A DNA stretch of 64,000 bases from Candidatus Baltobacteraceae bacterium (GCA_036559195.1 DATBTN010000063.1:1-64000); one strand, 5' to 3'. Shown: positions 26,040 through 35,409, counted from the first letter of the stretch. Notes: a model not told the origin generated them from the sequence alone. A program made the numbers and translations.

Positions 26040-26591
26040 ATGGCAGTCCCAGCACCGAGAAACTACCTGCATCTTCCACTTGGGGATCGCACTCCCGACG
26101 AGATCAACGTCGTCGTCGAGATCCCCGAACGCTCGCGCAATAAGTACGAGTACGACAAGACGCTCGATATCTTTCGGCTCGATCGCAAGCTGCACTCGCC
26201 GATTCATTATCCGGGAGATTACGGGTTCGCGCCGCAGACGCTCGCGCTCGACGGCGATCCGCTCGACGTGCTCATCCTCACGATCGAACCGACGTTTACC
26301 GGCTGTCTGGTCGTTGCGCGCCCGATCGGGTTGCTCAAAATGATCGACGAAGGTGCCGAAGACGACAAGGTCCTCGCGGTGCCCGTTGGCGAGCCCGCCT
26401 TCGACGGTATCCATAACTACACGCAGATTTTCCCGCACACCATCCGCACGATCTCGCACTTCTTCGAAACGTACAAGCTGCTCGAAGGCAAGAAAACCTC
26501 CACGCAAGGCTGGCAGGACGCGGCTGCGGCGCGACACATCATCGAAGAAGCGTCGCAACGCTTCATCGAGCAAGACGAGAGCGCCGGCTGA
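26040..26591 (+). CDS. ppa: inorganic pyrophosphatase (soluble, family I)
   Basis: 183 residues, cytoplasmic hydrolysis of pyrophosphate. Family I landmarks are EIPERSRNKYEYDK, YPGDYGFAPQTLALDGDPLDVLIL (the metal-binding DxDPxD) and the later EDDKVLAVPVGEP. First gene of a plus-strand block, divergent from the reductase. Directly downstream (105 nt) is the membrane-bound pyrophosphatase, so both pyrophosphate-handling systems lie side by side. Confidence 0.96.
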   Translation: MAVPAPRNYLHLPLGDRTPDEINVVVEIPERSRNKYEYDKTLDIFRLDRKLHSPIHYPGDYGFAPQTLALDGDPLDVLILTIEPTFTGCLVVARPIGLLKMIDEGAEDDKVLAVPVGEPAFDGIHNYTQIFPHTIRTISHFFETYKLLEGKKTSTQGWQDAAAARHIIEEASQRFIEQDESAG

Positions 26592-26696
26592 TCGCTCTGC
26601 GACGTTAATCGCAGGACTCACTCGCTTTCCTAACCAACCTGAGGGCTCACCACCCCCCCAACCGGGGGCGTTTATCTGCACTCTACGGGGATTTGA

Positions 26697-28835
26697 ATGA
26701 GTTCTACGATCGGGAGCGGTTCCTTGACGGCCATTTACTTTGGCCTTGGAACCGGGGTCTTGGCCATCCTTTATGGCCTCGTTCTTATAAGTTGGGTCTT
26801 GCGCCAGTCCGCGGGTAACGCACGGATGCAAGAGATCGCCGCGGCGATTCAAGAAGGCGCGATGGCATTCCTTAAACGCCAGTACACCACGGTCGGCATC
26901 GTGGCAATCGTACTGGCGATTATTATTTTCTTCGCCCTCGGCTGGGAACCGGCAGTCGGCTTCGTCATCGGCGCGATCCTTTCGGGCGCGGCCGGGTTCA
27001 TCGGCATGACGGTCTCGGTGCGTGCCAACGTGCGCACGGCCGAAGCCGCGCGCGGCGGCCTCAAACCGGCGTTGAACGTCGCGTTCCGTGGAGGAGCGAT
27101 CACCGGTCTGCTCGTGGTCGGTCTCGGCCTCATCGCCGTCAGCGGATACTATTGGATTCTGCTCGGCGTCAACAGCGGCGACGCGGGGAAATCGCTCGCG
27201 GCTATGATCGGGCTCGCGTTCGGGTGTTCGCTCATCTCGGTCTTCGCGCGCCTGGGCGGTGGTATTTATACGAAAGCCGCCGACGTCGGCGCGGATCTCG
27301 TCGGCAAGGTGGAGATCGGCATCCCCGAGGACGATCCGCGCAATCCGGCGGTTATCGCCGATAACGTCGGCGACAATGTCGGCGACTGCGCCGGCATGGC
27401 GGCCGACCTCTTCGAAACGTACGTCGTTACGACGGTCGCAGCGATGCTGCTCGGCAATTTGATTCTCGGGAAGATTCCGGGAGCGGTCGAGTTTCCGATC
27501 GTGCTGGGCGGCTGGTCGATCATCGCATCGATCATCGGCACGCTCTTCGTCGGTGTCGGCAAAGTAGACCGCAGTAAAATCATGAACTCGCTGTATTCCG
27601 GACTCGTTATTGCCGGCGTCTTGTCGGCGATCGCGTTTTATTTCGTCACGGCAAAAGAATTCGCGAACGGTATTCCCGGCGCGTACTTGGGTCTGGGACA
27701 CGACGTGGCGGCGTGGGCCGTGTGGGTTTGCGCGGTCATCGGGCTGATCATCACCGGCGCGATCACGCTCATCACCGAATACTATACCGGAACGCAATAC
27801 GCACCGGTGAAGAACATCGCGAAGGCCTCGGTCACCGGACACGCGACCAACATCATCAGCGGCCTCGCGGTCTCGATGCAGTCGACGGCACTCCCGGGGC
27901 TGGTCATCGTCATCGGCATCATCGTCTCGTACGCGCTCGTGGGGCTTTACGGCGTCGGCATCGCGGTCATGGCGATGCTCTCGATGGCCGGCATCATCGT
28001 CGCGATCGACTCGTTCGGGCCGATTACCGATAACGCCGGCGGTATCGCCGAGATGGCGGAGCTTCCGGCCGACGTGCGCGGCGTGACCGATCCGCTCGAT
28101 GCGGTCGGCAACACCACCAAGGCGGTAACCAAAGGTTACGCAATCGGGTCGGCGGCACTGGCCGCGGTCGTCCTCTTCGCATCGTTCATCAAGGAGCTTG
28201 GCGATAAGTGTCAGGCCATCGGCGCGCCGTGCGCGACCAACACCGGAACGTATTTCGCGATCGGCGATCCGTACGTGTTGACCGGCCTGCTCATCGGCGG
28301 CATGTTGCCGTACCTGTTCTCCTCGCTTTCGATGGAAGCGGTCGGACGCGCCGCGCAGTCGGTGGTGGAAAACGTCCGCCAGCAATTCCGCGACAATCCC
28401 GGCATCATGGCCGGAACGAGCAAACCCGACTACGGAGGCACCGTTTCGATCGTCACCGCGCACGCGTTGCGTGAAATGGTGCTGCCGGCACTGATCCCGG
28501 TCGGCGTGCCGATCATCGTTACGCTGCTCTCGGTCTTTCACATCTTGCCCGGATTTGCCGGCGCACAGATGATGGGCGGCATTCTCGTTGGCTCGATCGT
28601 CACCGGCCTCTTCGTCGCGATCTCAATGACCAGCGGCGGCGGCGCCTGGGACAACGCGAAGAAATACATCGAAGACGGCAATTACGGCGGCAAGGGTTCG
28701 GACGCGCACAAAGCGGCCGTGACCGGCGATACCGTTGGGGATCCGTACAAAGATACGGCGGGACCGGCGATCAATCCGATGATCAAAGTCCTCAATATCG
28801 TCGCGCTGCTGCTCGTGGCCTACCTCGTGCATTAG
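26697..28835 (+). CDS. hppA: membrane-bound proton-translocating pyrophosphatase (K+-independent type)
   Basis: 712 residues, about 16 TM segments. It uses PPi hydrolysis to pump protons. The catalytic loops are clear: [32 protein letters not shown] (197-227), [16 protein letters not shown] (438-453) and the C-terminal DNAKKYIE with [17 protein letters not shown]. At 471-480 the sequence is [10 protein letters not shown]; Lys475 and Thr478, instead of Ala and Gly, are diagnostic of K+-independent proton pumps. A strong terminator follows at 28865. A 947-codon antisense frame across this gene is a composition artefact. Confidence 0.97.
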   Translation: MSSTIGSGSLTAIYFGLGTGVLAILYGLVLISWVLRQSAGNARMQEIAAAIQEGAMAFLKRQYTTVGIVAIVLAIIIFFALGWEPAVGFVIGAILSGAAGFIGMTVSVRANVRTAEAARGGLKPALNVAFRGGAITGLLVVGLGLIAVSGYYWILLGVNSGDAGKSLAAMIGLAFGCSLISVFARLGGGIYTKAADVGADLVGKVEIGIPEDDPRNPAVIADNVGDNVGDCAGMAADLFETYVVTTVAAMLLGNLILGKIPGAVEFPIVLGGWSIIASIIGTLFVGVGKVDRSKIMNSLYSGLVIAGVLSAIAFYFVTAKEFANGIPGAYLGLGHDVAAWAVWVCAVIGLIITGAITLITEYYTGTQYAPVKNIAKASVTGHATNIISGLAVSMQSTALPGLVIVIGIIVSYALVGLYGVGIAVMAMLSMAGIIVAIDSFGPITDNAGGIAEMAELPADVRGVTDPLDAVGNTTKAVTKGYAIGSAALAAVVLFASFIKELGDKCQAIGAPCATNTGTYFAIGDPYVLTGLLIGGMLPYLFSSLSMEAVGRAAQSVVENVRQQFRDNPGIMAGTSKPDYGGTVSIVTAHALREMVLPALIPVGVPIIVTLLSVFHILPGFAGAQMMGGILVGSIVTGLFVAISMTSGGGAWDNAKKYIEDGNYGGKGSDAHKAAVTGDTVGDPYKDTAGPAINPMIKVLNIVALLLVAYLVH

Positions 28836-28864
28836 CTGGGCGCCCGGTCGCTAGAATCGGCGGG

Positions 28865-28907
28865 AACGCGCGGTCCGGCAACGGGTCGCGCGTTCTTTTC
28901 GTTTTCT
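28865..28907 (+). terminator. intrinsic terminator after hppA
   Basis: AACGCGCG (28865-28872) pairs with CGCGCGTT (28887-28894). The inner GTCCG/CGGGT pairs (with wobbles) close on a GCAA tetraloop, giving a 13-bp stem followed by CTTTTCGTTTTCTT. It lies 30 nt after the hppA stop. Confidence 0.85.
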
Positions 28908-28974
28908 TATGGAGATGTGGGGGTAGAAGCCAAATCAAGCAAGCCCACACTACAGAGAGGAACGCGCACGATTC

Positions 28975-29868
28975 ATGAAACGCATTTTGGCCGGGGTTAT
29001 CGCGGCTACGCTGGTCTTGTCCAGCGCGCTGCCGGCGCTTGCCTACACGCAAGAGCAACAGCAAGAGCTGCAAATCGGCCAGCAAGTCTATCAGCAACTC
29101 GCTCAAAAAGGCGAGATCATTCGAAGCTCGCCCTACTACACGACTCTTAATTCGATCGCCTCGCGCATCAAACGCGTCGCCGATCCGCAATATTTCGTGC
29201 CGTTCCATTTCATTCTGGTGCACGAGAGTCAGCCCAACGCTTTCGCCGTTCCCGGCGGCAACGTCTACGTCACCGACTCGATGATGACGTTCGTGCAAAA
29301 CAAGGAAGAACTCGCGGGCGTCCTCTGTCACGAGACTTCGCACGACATCAATCACGACGTCATCAACAACATGCGTAAGGATCAAAACCTCGCGATCGGC
29401 GCGACGATTCTCTCCGTGCTCCTAGGCGGCCATAGTCAGCTCGCAAATACGGCGATCAATCTCGGCGCGAACTTGGAGGCGTTGACGTTCTCCCGCGCCG
29501 TCGAACACAACGCCGACCACAAAGGCGCGATCACGTGCGCGCAAGCCGGCATCAATCCCTGGGGGATGGTCTGGCTCTTCGACCACTTTATCGCCAATCC
29601 GACCGGAGGAAAGCCGCCCGAAGCGCTCTCCGATCACCCACGCGACGACCATCGCGTCTCGGACCTAGAGAGCGAGTTTCGAGCCAATCCGTCGCTGTTT
29701 GCGAAGTTCAACCCGGATCAGTGTTCGGCTACGCCGATCGGTTACTCGGGCTTCCGCTACCAATACGGCCATGGATGCGGCCCGGCCCGTCGCCAAAGCT
29801 CGCCGGTGCATCACGCCACATATCATCGCAGCACCAGCAAATGCCCGCGCGGCTGGAAGTTCTGCTGA
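28975..29868 (+). CDS. exported M48-family metallopeptidase
   Basis: 297 residues. Signal peptide MKRILAGVIAATLVLSSALPALA, then a zincin domain with HETSH at 119-123 (zinc ligands His119/His123, catalytic Glu120) and the third ligand Glu177 in SRAVEHNADHKG, typical of M48B (YfgC/BepA-like, without TPR repeats). Predicted to act outside the cytoplasmic membrane in protein quality control or envelope maintenance. The C-terminus is Cys- and His-bearing (GHGCGPARRQ...CPRGWKFC), which is unusual. A 28-bp palindrome follows the gene and another metallopeptidase gene comes next. Confidence 0.92.
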   Translation: MKRILAGVIAATLVLSSALPALAYTQEQQQELQIGQQVYQQLAQKGEIIRSSPYYTTLNSIASRIKRVADPQYFVPFHFILVHESQPNAFAVPGGNVYVTDSMMTFVQNKEELAGVLCHETSHDINHDVINNMRKDQNLAIGATILSVLLGGHSQLANTAINLGANLEALTFSRAVEHNADHKGAITCAQAGINPWGMVWLFDHFIANPTGGKPPEALSDHPRDDHRVSDLESEFRANPSLFAKFNPDQCSATPIGYSGFRYQYGHGCGPARRQSSPVHHATYHRSTSKCPRGWKFC

Positions 29869-29899
29869 CAGCAAGTTGGCACATAGGAACCTCGTGGGG

Positions 29900-29927
29900 G
29901 AAGCGGTAGTACGCGTACTACCGCTTC
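29900..29927 (+). terminator. 28-bp perfect palindrome between two peptidase genes
   Basis: GAAGCGGTAGTACG is followed immediately by its exact reverse complement CGTACTACCGCTTC. As RNA it folds into a 12-bp stem with a short loop, followed by TTCGTTAT. It lies 32 nt after the M48 stop and 21 nt before the next start, so it may terminate the M48 transcript. The weak T tract leaves open that it is a protein-binding site controlling the M13 gene. Confidence 0.55.
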
Positions 29928-29948
29928 TTCGTTATCGTGGGAGAGTCT

Positions 29949-32000
29949 ATGCGTTTGACGTTTTCGCACGCCTTGCGACTCGGGGCCGTCGCCGCAGCGA
30001 TCGCCCTGGCGATTACGAACGGACACGTGCGGGCTCAAACGAGTGCGTCGCAGAGCGGCATCGATCTGGGAAACCTCGATCGCACCTGCAAGCCATGCAG
30101 CGATTTTTACCGGTTCGCCAACGGCGGTTGGATCAAGAATAACCCAATTCCGGCAGCGTACCCGGGAATTAGCAATTTTCAAAAACTCGCGGATCGTAAC
30201 CAAGAGGTTCTTCGCCTCATTCTCGAGGACGCCGCAAAAACGCCGGCCGCACCAGGCAGCAACGCACAGAAAATCGGCGACTTCTACGCCAGTTGCATGA
30301 ATACGAACGCAATCGACGCCGCCGGAACGAAGCCGATCGCGCAATTGCTCGCGACGGCCGCTGCGGCCGACCCGCAGACGCTTGGGACGACGCTCGCCGG
30401 TTTGCAAGCCGACGGGGTCGGAGCGTTTTTCGGCTTCGGAGCGGGAGCCGACAGCCGAAACAGCGCGATGAATATCGCCCAACTGCGCCAGGGCGGCCTC
30501 GGGTTGCCCGATCGCGATTATTACCTGGCCGACGATGACAAGACGAAGGCGATTCGAGCGGCGTATCTCACGCACGTTGGAAACATGTTCGGTCTGCTCG
30601 GCGATACTCCAGCGATAGCCGCAAAAGAGGCGCAGACGGTTCTGAGCGTAGAAACCGCACTCGCGAAAAGTTCGAATTCGCGCGTCGAAAATCGCGACCC
30701 GTTCAAAACCTACAACAAGACGACGTTTCGAGAGCTTCAAACGCTCGTTCCGGAATTCAACTGGAGCGCCTACTTCGCGCAGCACGGAGTCGCCACGACG
30801 GCGCCGATCAACGTCGGACAGCCGGTCTTCTTTAAAGCCCTCGCCGCCCAACTCGCCTCGATGAGCCCCGAGAGTCTCCGCACCTACCTGCGCTGGCACG
30901 TCGTCCATTCATATGCGGCCGAACTTTCGAAGCCGTTCGTCGACGAAAACTTCGACTTTTATTCGAAGACGCTGCAAGGAACGCCGCAGCAGCAAGAACG
31001 CTGGAAGATCTGCGCTCGGGCGACGGACGGAACGCTCGGCGAGGCGCTCGGCCAGTTCTACGTGGCTAAAACCTTTCCGCCGGCGGCAAAAGCGCAAGCC
31101 CTCGCGATGGTGAAGAACATCAAGCAGACCTTGCGCGACGATCTCTCGACGCTGAGCTGGATGACCCCGCCAACGCGCAAACGCGCCGTCGCAAAGCTCG
31201 ATGCGTTCGTTCTAAAAATCGGCTATCCCGACAAGTGGCAAGACTACGGCGCGCTGCCGATCGAACGCACGTCGTACGCGCAAAACGCGATCGCGGCCGC
31301 TCGTTACGAAACCGCGCGCAGCTACGCTCGCATCGGCAAGCCGGTGGACCGCAGCGAATGGGGCATGACTCCGCCGACGGTCAACGCCTACTACAGCCCG
31401 AGTGTGAACGAGATCGTCTTTCCCGCGGGCATTCTGCAGCCGCCATTCTACAACAAGGACGCCGACATGGCCGTGAACTACGGCGGTATCGGAGCGGTTA
31501 TCGGTCACGAGTCGACCCACGGCTTCGACGACCAAGGACGTCACTTCGACCTGCACGGAAACCTCGTGGATTGGTGGACGCCCGCGGATTCCACACGCTT
31601 CGACAAGCGCGCGCAATGCGTGGTCGATCAATGGAACCAGCTCACGCCGCTTCCGGGCGTGCACGAGATCGGGGCGCAGGTTGAGGGCGAGGAGATCGCC
31701 GACCTCGGCGGCATGACGATTGCCTATAAAGCATTCGAGAAGTGGCAGTCGCACCACCCGCGTCGCACGATCGATGGCTTCACGCCCGAGCAGCGCTTCT
31801 TCATGGGCTGGGCGCAAGTCTGGGCCTCGCAGTACCGCGACGCGACGGTGGCCCTACGCGCAAAGACCGACGTCCACGGCTTCGATACATTCCGCGTGAA
31901 TCAAACCCTCGCGGATATGCCGGGTTTTGCAACCGCCTTCTTCTGCAAACTCAACGATCCCATGACGCTTCCACCAACCAAACGCTGCCAAATCTGGTAG
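29949..32000 (+). CDS. exported M13-family metallopeptidase (neprilysin/PepO-like)
   Basis: About 683 residues. N-terminal signal MRLTFSHALRLGAVAAAIALAITNGHVRAQ, then CKPCSDFYRFANGGWIKNNPIPA (the M13 N-terminal signature), the HESTH zinc motif at about 520-524 with GFDDQGRHFD following, the third ligand region EGEEIADLGGMTIAYKA, and the near-universal C-terminal end with CQIW. ATG at 29949 is preferred because GGGAGAG just before it is a Shine-Dalgarno; a GTG four codons upstream lies inside that site. Secreted peptide hydrolysis is likely, substrate unknown. Confidence 0.95.
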   Translation: MRLTFSHALRLGAVAAAIALAITNGHVRAQTSASQSGIDLGNLDRTCKPCSDFYRFANGGWIKNNPIPAAYPGISNFQKLADRNQEVLRLILEDAAKTPAAPGSNAQKIGDFYASCMNTNAIDAAGTKPIAQLLATAAAADPQTLGTTLAGLQADGVGAFFGFGAGADSRNSAMNIAQLRQGGLGLPDRDYYLADDDKTKAIRAAYLTHVGNMFGLLGDTPAIAAKEAQTVLSVETALAKSSNSRVENRDPFKTYNKTTFRELQTLVPEFNWSAYFAQHGVATTAPINVGQPVFFKALAAQLASMSPESLRTYLRWHVVHSYAAELSKPFVDENFDFYSKTLQGTPQQQERWKICARATDGTLGEALGQFYVAKTFPPAAKAQALAMVKNIKQTLRDDLSTLSWMTPPTRKRAVAKLDAFVLKIGYPDKWQDYGALPIERTSYAQNAIAAARYETARSYARIGKPVDRSEWGMTPPTVNAYYSPSVNEIVFPAGILQPPFYNKDADMAVNYGGIGAVIGHESTHGFDDQGRHFDLHGNLVDWWTPADSTRFDKRAQCVVDQWNQLTPLPGVHEIGAQVEGEEIADLGGMTIAYKAFEKWQSHHPRRTIDGFTPEQRFFMGWAQVWASQYRDATVALRAKTDVHGFDTFRVNQTLADMPGFATAFFCKLNDPMTLPPTKRCQIW

Positions 32001-32046
32001 CAGCCTCGTGGTTCGCGGTTCGACAACTCACAACGACAACGCCCCT

Positions 32047-32823
32047 TTACCAGCCGCCCGACGCGCCTCCGCCGCCGAAGCCGCCTCCGAAGCCGCCGCT
32101 AAATCCGCCGCCGCCCGAACCTCCGCCGCCGCCGAATCCGCCGAGCGACCAGCCGATGCCGGCGCCCGTCGCATACCAACGGTTCCACGACTGACCGGCC
32201 GCGCGCGGTCCTTGCCGCGCGTAGACGTAGACGTAACGAATAAGCGGAACGATAAGCCCGAGCGCGACGAACAGGACCCAGAAAAACACGTCGCCGCCAT
32301 TCGTATTGCCGCTTTCGCTCGATCGCGTCTGCTCCGGCCTAACCGCATGGCCGATGGCATAATCCGGGGTGATCGTCAGCAGCATGCGGTCGACCCCGGC
32401 CCGAATCGCGCCATCGACATCGCCGCGGCGCATGAGGGGCGTCATATCGCGCGCGATGATCTGCGCGGATCGGGCATCGGTGAGAACCGGCTCGAGCCCG
32501 TAACCCACCTCGATGCGGATGCGATGGTCTTGCATGAATGCGAAGAGGATCGCGCCGTCGTCGGCGTTCTTGCGCCCGATCTTCCATTTTTCGGCGGCGC
32601 GAATCGTCCAATCCTCGAGCGCCGCGTCGCCCGTCGTCTGACCGATCCACACGATGATGTGGTGCCGGGTCTTTTGCTCGTATTCGCGCAGTTCCGCATT
32701 CACGGAGGCGGTCGTGGCCGGGTCGAGCACTCGCGCCGGGTCGGTAACGTAGGCCGTCGGCGTCGGGGGGATGGGCGTGTTTCCAAGAGCCGCCGCGATG
32801 AGAAGCGCAAACAGGAAGCTCAT
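32047..32823 (-). CDS. TPM domain protein with Gly-rich C-terminus (YgcG-like)
   Basis: 258 residues: signal peptide or N-terminal TM (MSFLFALLIAAALG), TPM domain (VTDPARVLDPATTASVNAELREYEQKTRHHIIVWIGQT...DDGAILFAFMQDHRIRIEVGYGLEPVLTD), one TM near 190-210 (VFFWVLFVALGLIVPLIRYVY) and a C-terminal run of GGFGGGGGSGGG-type repeats ending SGGW. ATG at 32823 overlaps the upstream TPM gene stop in ATGA. This protein type is usually encoded with LemA, as here; the role is unknown and possibly envelope-related. Confidence 0.88.
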   Translation of the reverse strand: MSFLFALLIAAALGNTPIPPTPTAYVTDPARVLDPATTASVNAELREYEQKTRHHIIVWIGQTTGDAALEDWTIRAAEKWKIGRKNADDGAILFAFMQDHRIRIEVGYGLEPVLTDARSAQIIARDMTPLMRRGDVDGAIRAGVDRMLLTITPDYAIGHAVRPEQTRSSESGNTNGGDVFFWVLFVALGLIVPLIRYVYVYARQGPRAAGQSWNRWYATGAGIGWSLGGFGGGGGSGGGGFSGGFGGGFGGGGASGGW

Positions 32824-33191
32824 TTTGGAAAGTGCTCGCGTAAGACGGCGCCCGCGCGCGCGATGCCGTGAATCAAGCCTTCGGTGGGCTCCCCGTTGCG
32901 AAAATACGGCGTCATCTCCGCAACGACGTCTTTCCAAAATGTCTCACCGACCCGCTCGTGGATTCCGCGGTCGCCGTAGACGGAAAAGCGCCGGGCCTTC
33001 GGTGCGACGAGAAAGACGATCGCATTGCGATCGTCCCCCTCGTGAAGCTCTGCGGCGTGCAGCGCCGCGCGCGCATCGGCAACCGGATCCTCGGGAACGT
33101 GCGGAACGATACGCACGGCGATACGGCCCGTCGTCGCTCGCTCCTGCGACTCGATCGCCTGCGTGATGCGGTCGCCGTCGAGCGCTCGCAT
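32820..33191 (-). CDS. small cytoplasmic TPM domain protein
   Basis: 123 residues consisting only of a TPM-type domain: ITQAIESQERATTGRIAVRIVP, HEGDDRNAIVFLVAPKARRFSVYGDRGIHERVGETFWKDVVAEMTPYFRNGE. No signal peptide or TM. TPM domains have been described as weak phosphatases or folding helpers, so the function is open. It is packed between lemA (sharing one base) and the membrane TPM gene (4-nt overlap), the common lemA-TPM-TPM arrangement. Confidence 0.87.
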   Translation of the reverse strand: MRALDGDRITQAIESQERATTGRIAVRIVPHVPEDPVADARAALHAAELHEGDDRNAIVFLVAPKARRFSVYGDRGIHERVGETFWKDVVAEMTPYFRNGEPTEGLIHGIARAGAVLREHFPK

Positions 33192-33811
33192 CAGAACGTA
33201 ACCGTCGGCGCGTTCTGCGACTGCGGGCCCGCTTGGAAGTAGGCTTTCGGCGGGAAGCGCGAACCGAACATTCCGGCGACGATGGCGGTCGGGAAGGTGC
33301 TGCGGCGCGTATTATACGATTGCGCGGCGAGGTTGTACCGCCGGCGTTCGACCGCGATGCGATTCTCAGTGCCTTCCAACTGCGACTGGAGCGTGAGGAA
33401 GTTCTGGTTCGCTTTCAAGTCGGGATAGCGCTCGACGACCACGAGCAGCCGCGAGAGCGCCGACCCCAGCGTATCTTGGGCGTGCTGGTATTGCGCGAGC
33501 GCCGCCGGGTCATTGGCCGCGTTCTGGACCGCGGACGGCGATAGTTGCCCGACGCTCGCACGCGCCTGCGCCACCGCCACGTACGTGCTCTTCTCAAAAT
33601 TGGCCGCGCCTTTTACCGTTGCGACGAGGTTCGGCACGAGATCCGCGCGGCGCTGATAGACGTTCTGCACCTGCCCCCATTGCGCGTCGACGGCCTGACT
33701 CGACGCGATCAGACCGTTGTACGACGAGAAAACCCAAATCCCGAGGATGACGATAACGGCGATCGCGATGATGCCGGCATACGAACGGTTCGGTCGTGAC
33801 TGCTCTTGCAT
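33191..33811 (-). CDS. lemA: LemA family protein
   Basis: 206 residues. One N-terminal TM (about 11-30, YAGIIAIAVIVILGIWVFSSYN), followed by the helical LemA domain: VDAQWGQVQNVYQRRADLVPNLVATVKGAANFEKSTYVAVAQARA, YPDLKANQNFLTLQSQLEGTENRIAVERRRYNLAAQSYNTRRSTFP. LemA proteins are membrane-anchored coiled-coil bundles of unclear function. First gene of the lemA-TPM-TPM operon. Confidence 0.95.
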   Translation of the reverse strand: MQEQSRPNRSYAGIIAIAVIVILGIWVFSSYNGLIASSQAVDAQWGQVQNVYQRRADLVPNLVATVKGAANFEKSTYVAVAQARASVGQLSPSAVQNAANDPAALAQYQHAQDTLGSALSRLLVVVERYPDLKANQNFLTLQSQLEGTENRIAVERRRYNLAAQSYNTRRSTFPTAIVAGMFGSRFPPKAYFQAGPQSQNAPTVTF

Positions 33812-33828
33812 GCTGCTTCGTACTCCCG

Positions 33829-34362
33829 CTAGACTGCCGGAGTTTCGGCGACGAATTGGGCTCGCGTTTCAAGGGCCCGATATTTCATGTAAATCGCGTA
33901 GTACGAAACCAGGATCATCGCGGCTGCGAAGGCGAGAACGCCGTCGCCGATCGCCGTCCCGGCAGGACTAAACGGCGGGAAGAGCACGCGCAGCAGGTAG
34001 CGCACGACGAACGCGCCGGCGTAAATGGCGAAGGTTTGCCAGGACGCCTCGAGGATCATCACGTTGGCTCGGTCGGTCGCGCGGACGTTGCTGTGCTTAC
34101 CGCGCAGCAGGCCCATCGGAACGCCGGCGAGCGCGCCGACGACGAGAGCCGCCACGACTTCCCACACCGGTGCCGGAGCGAGGCTCTGGTAAATGAAGAC
34201 GGTGTATGCGACGACGACGGCCAGCAGTACCGGCGTGACGAAGAGCCGGGTGACGCTGATTTTCTGCGGTCGAAGGTTGCGCCAAACCAAAAGCGCGACC
34301 GCGATGACGATAACGACGACCGTATTCCAACCGTAGTGCGGCTGGGTGGCATAAGGCTGCAT
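33829..34362 (-). CDS. CcdC/DUF1453-like integral membrane protein
   Basis: 177 residues with four to five TM helices (about 11-27, 43-62, 67-85, 110-128, 139-160). The order of helices and the RNLRPQKISVTRLFVTPVLL loop resemble CcdC/DUF1453 proteins (in Bacillus near cytochrome c maturation genes, function unknown). ATG at 34362 is chosen; the longer frame upstream is a shadow of rplL. It is read from the same strand as rplL but separated by a terminator. Confidence 0.75.
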   Translation of the reverse strand: MQPYATQPHYGWNTVVVIVIAVALLVWRNLRPQKISVTRLFVTPVLLAVVVAYTVFIYQSLAPAPVWEVVAALVVGALAGVPMGLLRGKHSNVRATDRANVMILEASWQTFAIYAGAFVVRYLLRVLFPPFSPAGTAIGDGVLAFAAAMILVSYYAIYMKYRALETRAQFVAETPAV

Positions 34363-34370
34363 CGGTCCTC

Positions 34371-34411
34371 CACAAACGAAAACGGGACGCGTCTTTTGAC
34401 GCGCCCCGTTT
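34371..34411 (-). terminator. intrinsic terminator after rplL
   Basis: On the minus strand AAACGGGGCGCGTC (34411-34398), loop AAAA, GACGCGTCCCGTTT (34393-34380): a 14-bp stem with one mismatch, followed by TCGTTTG. It closes the rplJ-rplL transcript; rpoB, the usual next gene, is not here. Confidence 0.82.
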
Positions 34412-34432
34412 CTTCGCGTAAGCGAGGCGAGA

Positions 34433-34804
34433 TTACTTGATCTCGACCTTCGCGCCGGCTTCCTCGAGCTTCTTCTTGACGCTCTCGGCTTCGTCTTTGC
34501 TGACGCCTTCCTTGACGGCCTTCGGGGCGCTCTCCACGAAGGTCTTGGCTTCGGTGAGACCGAGGCTCGTGATCTCGCGAACGGCCTTGATGACCTTGAT
34601 CTTCTCGGCGCCGGCCTCCGTGAGGACGACGTCGAATTCGGTCTTCTCGGCGGCGGGAGCGGCGGCGGCGCCGGCACCGGCGGCCATCATCGCGACCGGG
34701 GCCGCGGCGGAGACGCCGTACTTCTCTTCGAGCTGTTTGACCAGATCGGCGAGTTCGAGGACGGTGAGTTTATCGATTTGCTCGATGACTTCGACTACTG
34801 CCAT
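34433..34804 (-). CDS. rplL: 50S ribosomal protein L7/L12
   Basis: 123 residues: N-terminal dimerisation helices ([26 protein letters not shown]), Ala/Gly hinge ([20 protein letters not shown]) and the factor-binding C-terminal domain ([68 protein letters not shown]). It forms the stalk recruiting translation factors. 18 nt downstream of rplJ with a Shine-Dalgarno, controlled by the L10 leader. Confidence 0.98.
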   Translation of the reverse strand: MAVVEVIEQIDKLTVLELADLVKQLEEKYGVSAAAPVAMMAAGAGAAAAPAAEKTEFDVVLTEAGAEKIKVIKAVREITSLGLTEAKTFVESAPKAVKEGVSKDEAESVKKKLEEAGAKVEIK

Positions 34805-34822
34805 GATGGGTGAACTTCTCCT

Positions 34823-35356
34823 TTAGGCGTTCGAACCCGCGGCTTCTTTTTGCTCGCGGATCGCATTGAGTGCGCGGACGAGTCCGCTCTGATTGCCCGA
34901 CAGGACGGTAACGAGTCCACGCAGCGGGCTGGCAAGCGAACCGATCATCTTGGCGATCAGTTCGATCTTCGGCGGCAACGCGGCGAGCGCGTTGACCTGC
35001 GCCACGTCGACGACCTTGCCATCGATGTAAGCGGCTTTGATTTCGAGCGATTTGTTCTCGTCGGCAAACGTTTTGAGCGCTTTTGCCGGCGCTACGGGAT
35101 CTTCGCCGGCAAAGACCACGCCGGTCGGACCGGCGAGAAATTGCTCGATTTGGGCGGCGAGTTCGTCACCCGCAGCGATCGAGAACAGGGTATTTTTTAC
35201 GACCGAGTACGAGCTGCCGTCTTTGCGCAGCTCACCGCGAAGTTTCGTGATCGCTTCGACGGTCAAGCCCGCGTAGCTGGTGAAGAACAGATTGGTCGAC
35301 TCGGAGAGTCGCACTTTCAGTTCCGCAACGGCGGTCTCTTTTCTAGCGGTTGGCAT
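34823..35356 (-). CDS. rplJ: 50S ribosomal protein L10
   Basis: 177 residues. KETAVAELKVRLSESTNLFFTSYAGLTVEAITKLRGELRKDGSSYSVVKNTLFSIAA is the conserved RNA-binding half; the C-terminal helix binds L12 dimers. ATG at 35356 with AAGGA upstream. Its expression is very likely autoregulated: an L10-leader-like RNA and a terminator hairpin separate the promoter at 35556-35584 from the gene. Confidence 0.98.
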   Translation of the reverse strand: MPTARKETAVAELKVRLSESTNLFFTSYAGLTVEAITKLRGELRKDGSSYSVVKNTLFSIAAGDELAAQIEQFLAGPTGVVFAGEDPVAPAKALKTFADENKSLEIKAAYIDGKVVDVAQVNALAALPPKIELIAKMIGSLASPLRGLVTVLSGNQSGLVRALNAIREQKEAAGSNA

Positions 35357-35370
35357 TCGCTTTTGTCCTT

Positions 35371-35409
35371 AAAAACAAGAAAAGCGCTCCATCCGTCCGG
35401 AGAGCGCTT
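35371..35409 (-). terminator. attenuator hairpin in the rplJ leader
   Basis: Minus strand AGCGCTC (35408-35402) pairs with GAGCGCT (35389-35383) and is followed by TTTTCTTGTTTTT, 15 nt before the rplJ start. Placed between the L10 leader and the gene, it would let L10 binding set the termination level. Confidence 0.75.

Noticed and set aside
24535-26343. A 602-codon plus-strand frame over the reductase gene and ppa
   Set aside because: Opposite strand of the reductase and out of frame with ppa; no homology pattern.
26653-26675. Possible terminator (CCCCCCCAACCGGGGG-CG-TTT) between ppa and hppA
   Set aside because: Only a 5-bp GC stem with three T residues; too weak to call, and read-through from ppa to hppA is plausible.
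25698-28541. A 947-codon open frame on the minus strand across ppa and hppA
   Set aside because: It is antisense to two unmistakable enzymes; long antisense frames are common in GC-rich genes, and its Asp/Arg/His-rich translation has no domain.
29937-29951. GTG start at 29937 for the M13 peptidase
   Set aside because: The GTG lies within the likely Shine-Dalgarno GGGAGAG of the ATG at 29949, which begins the signal peptide directly.
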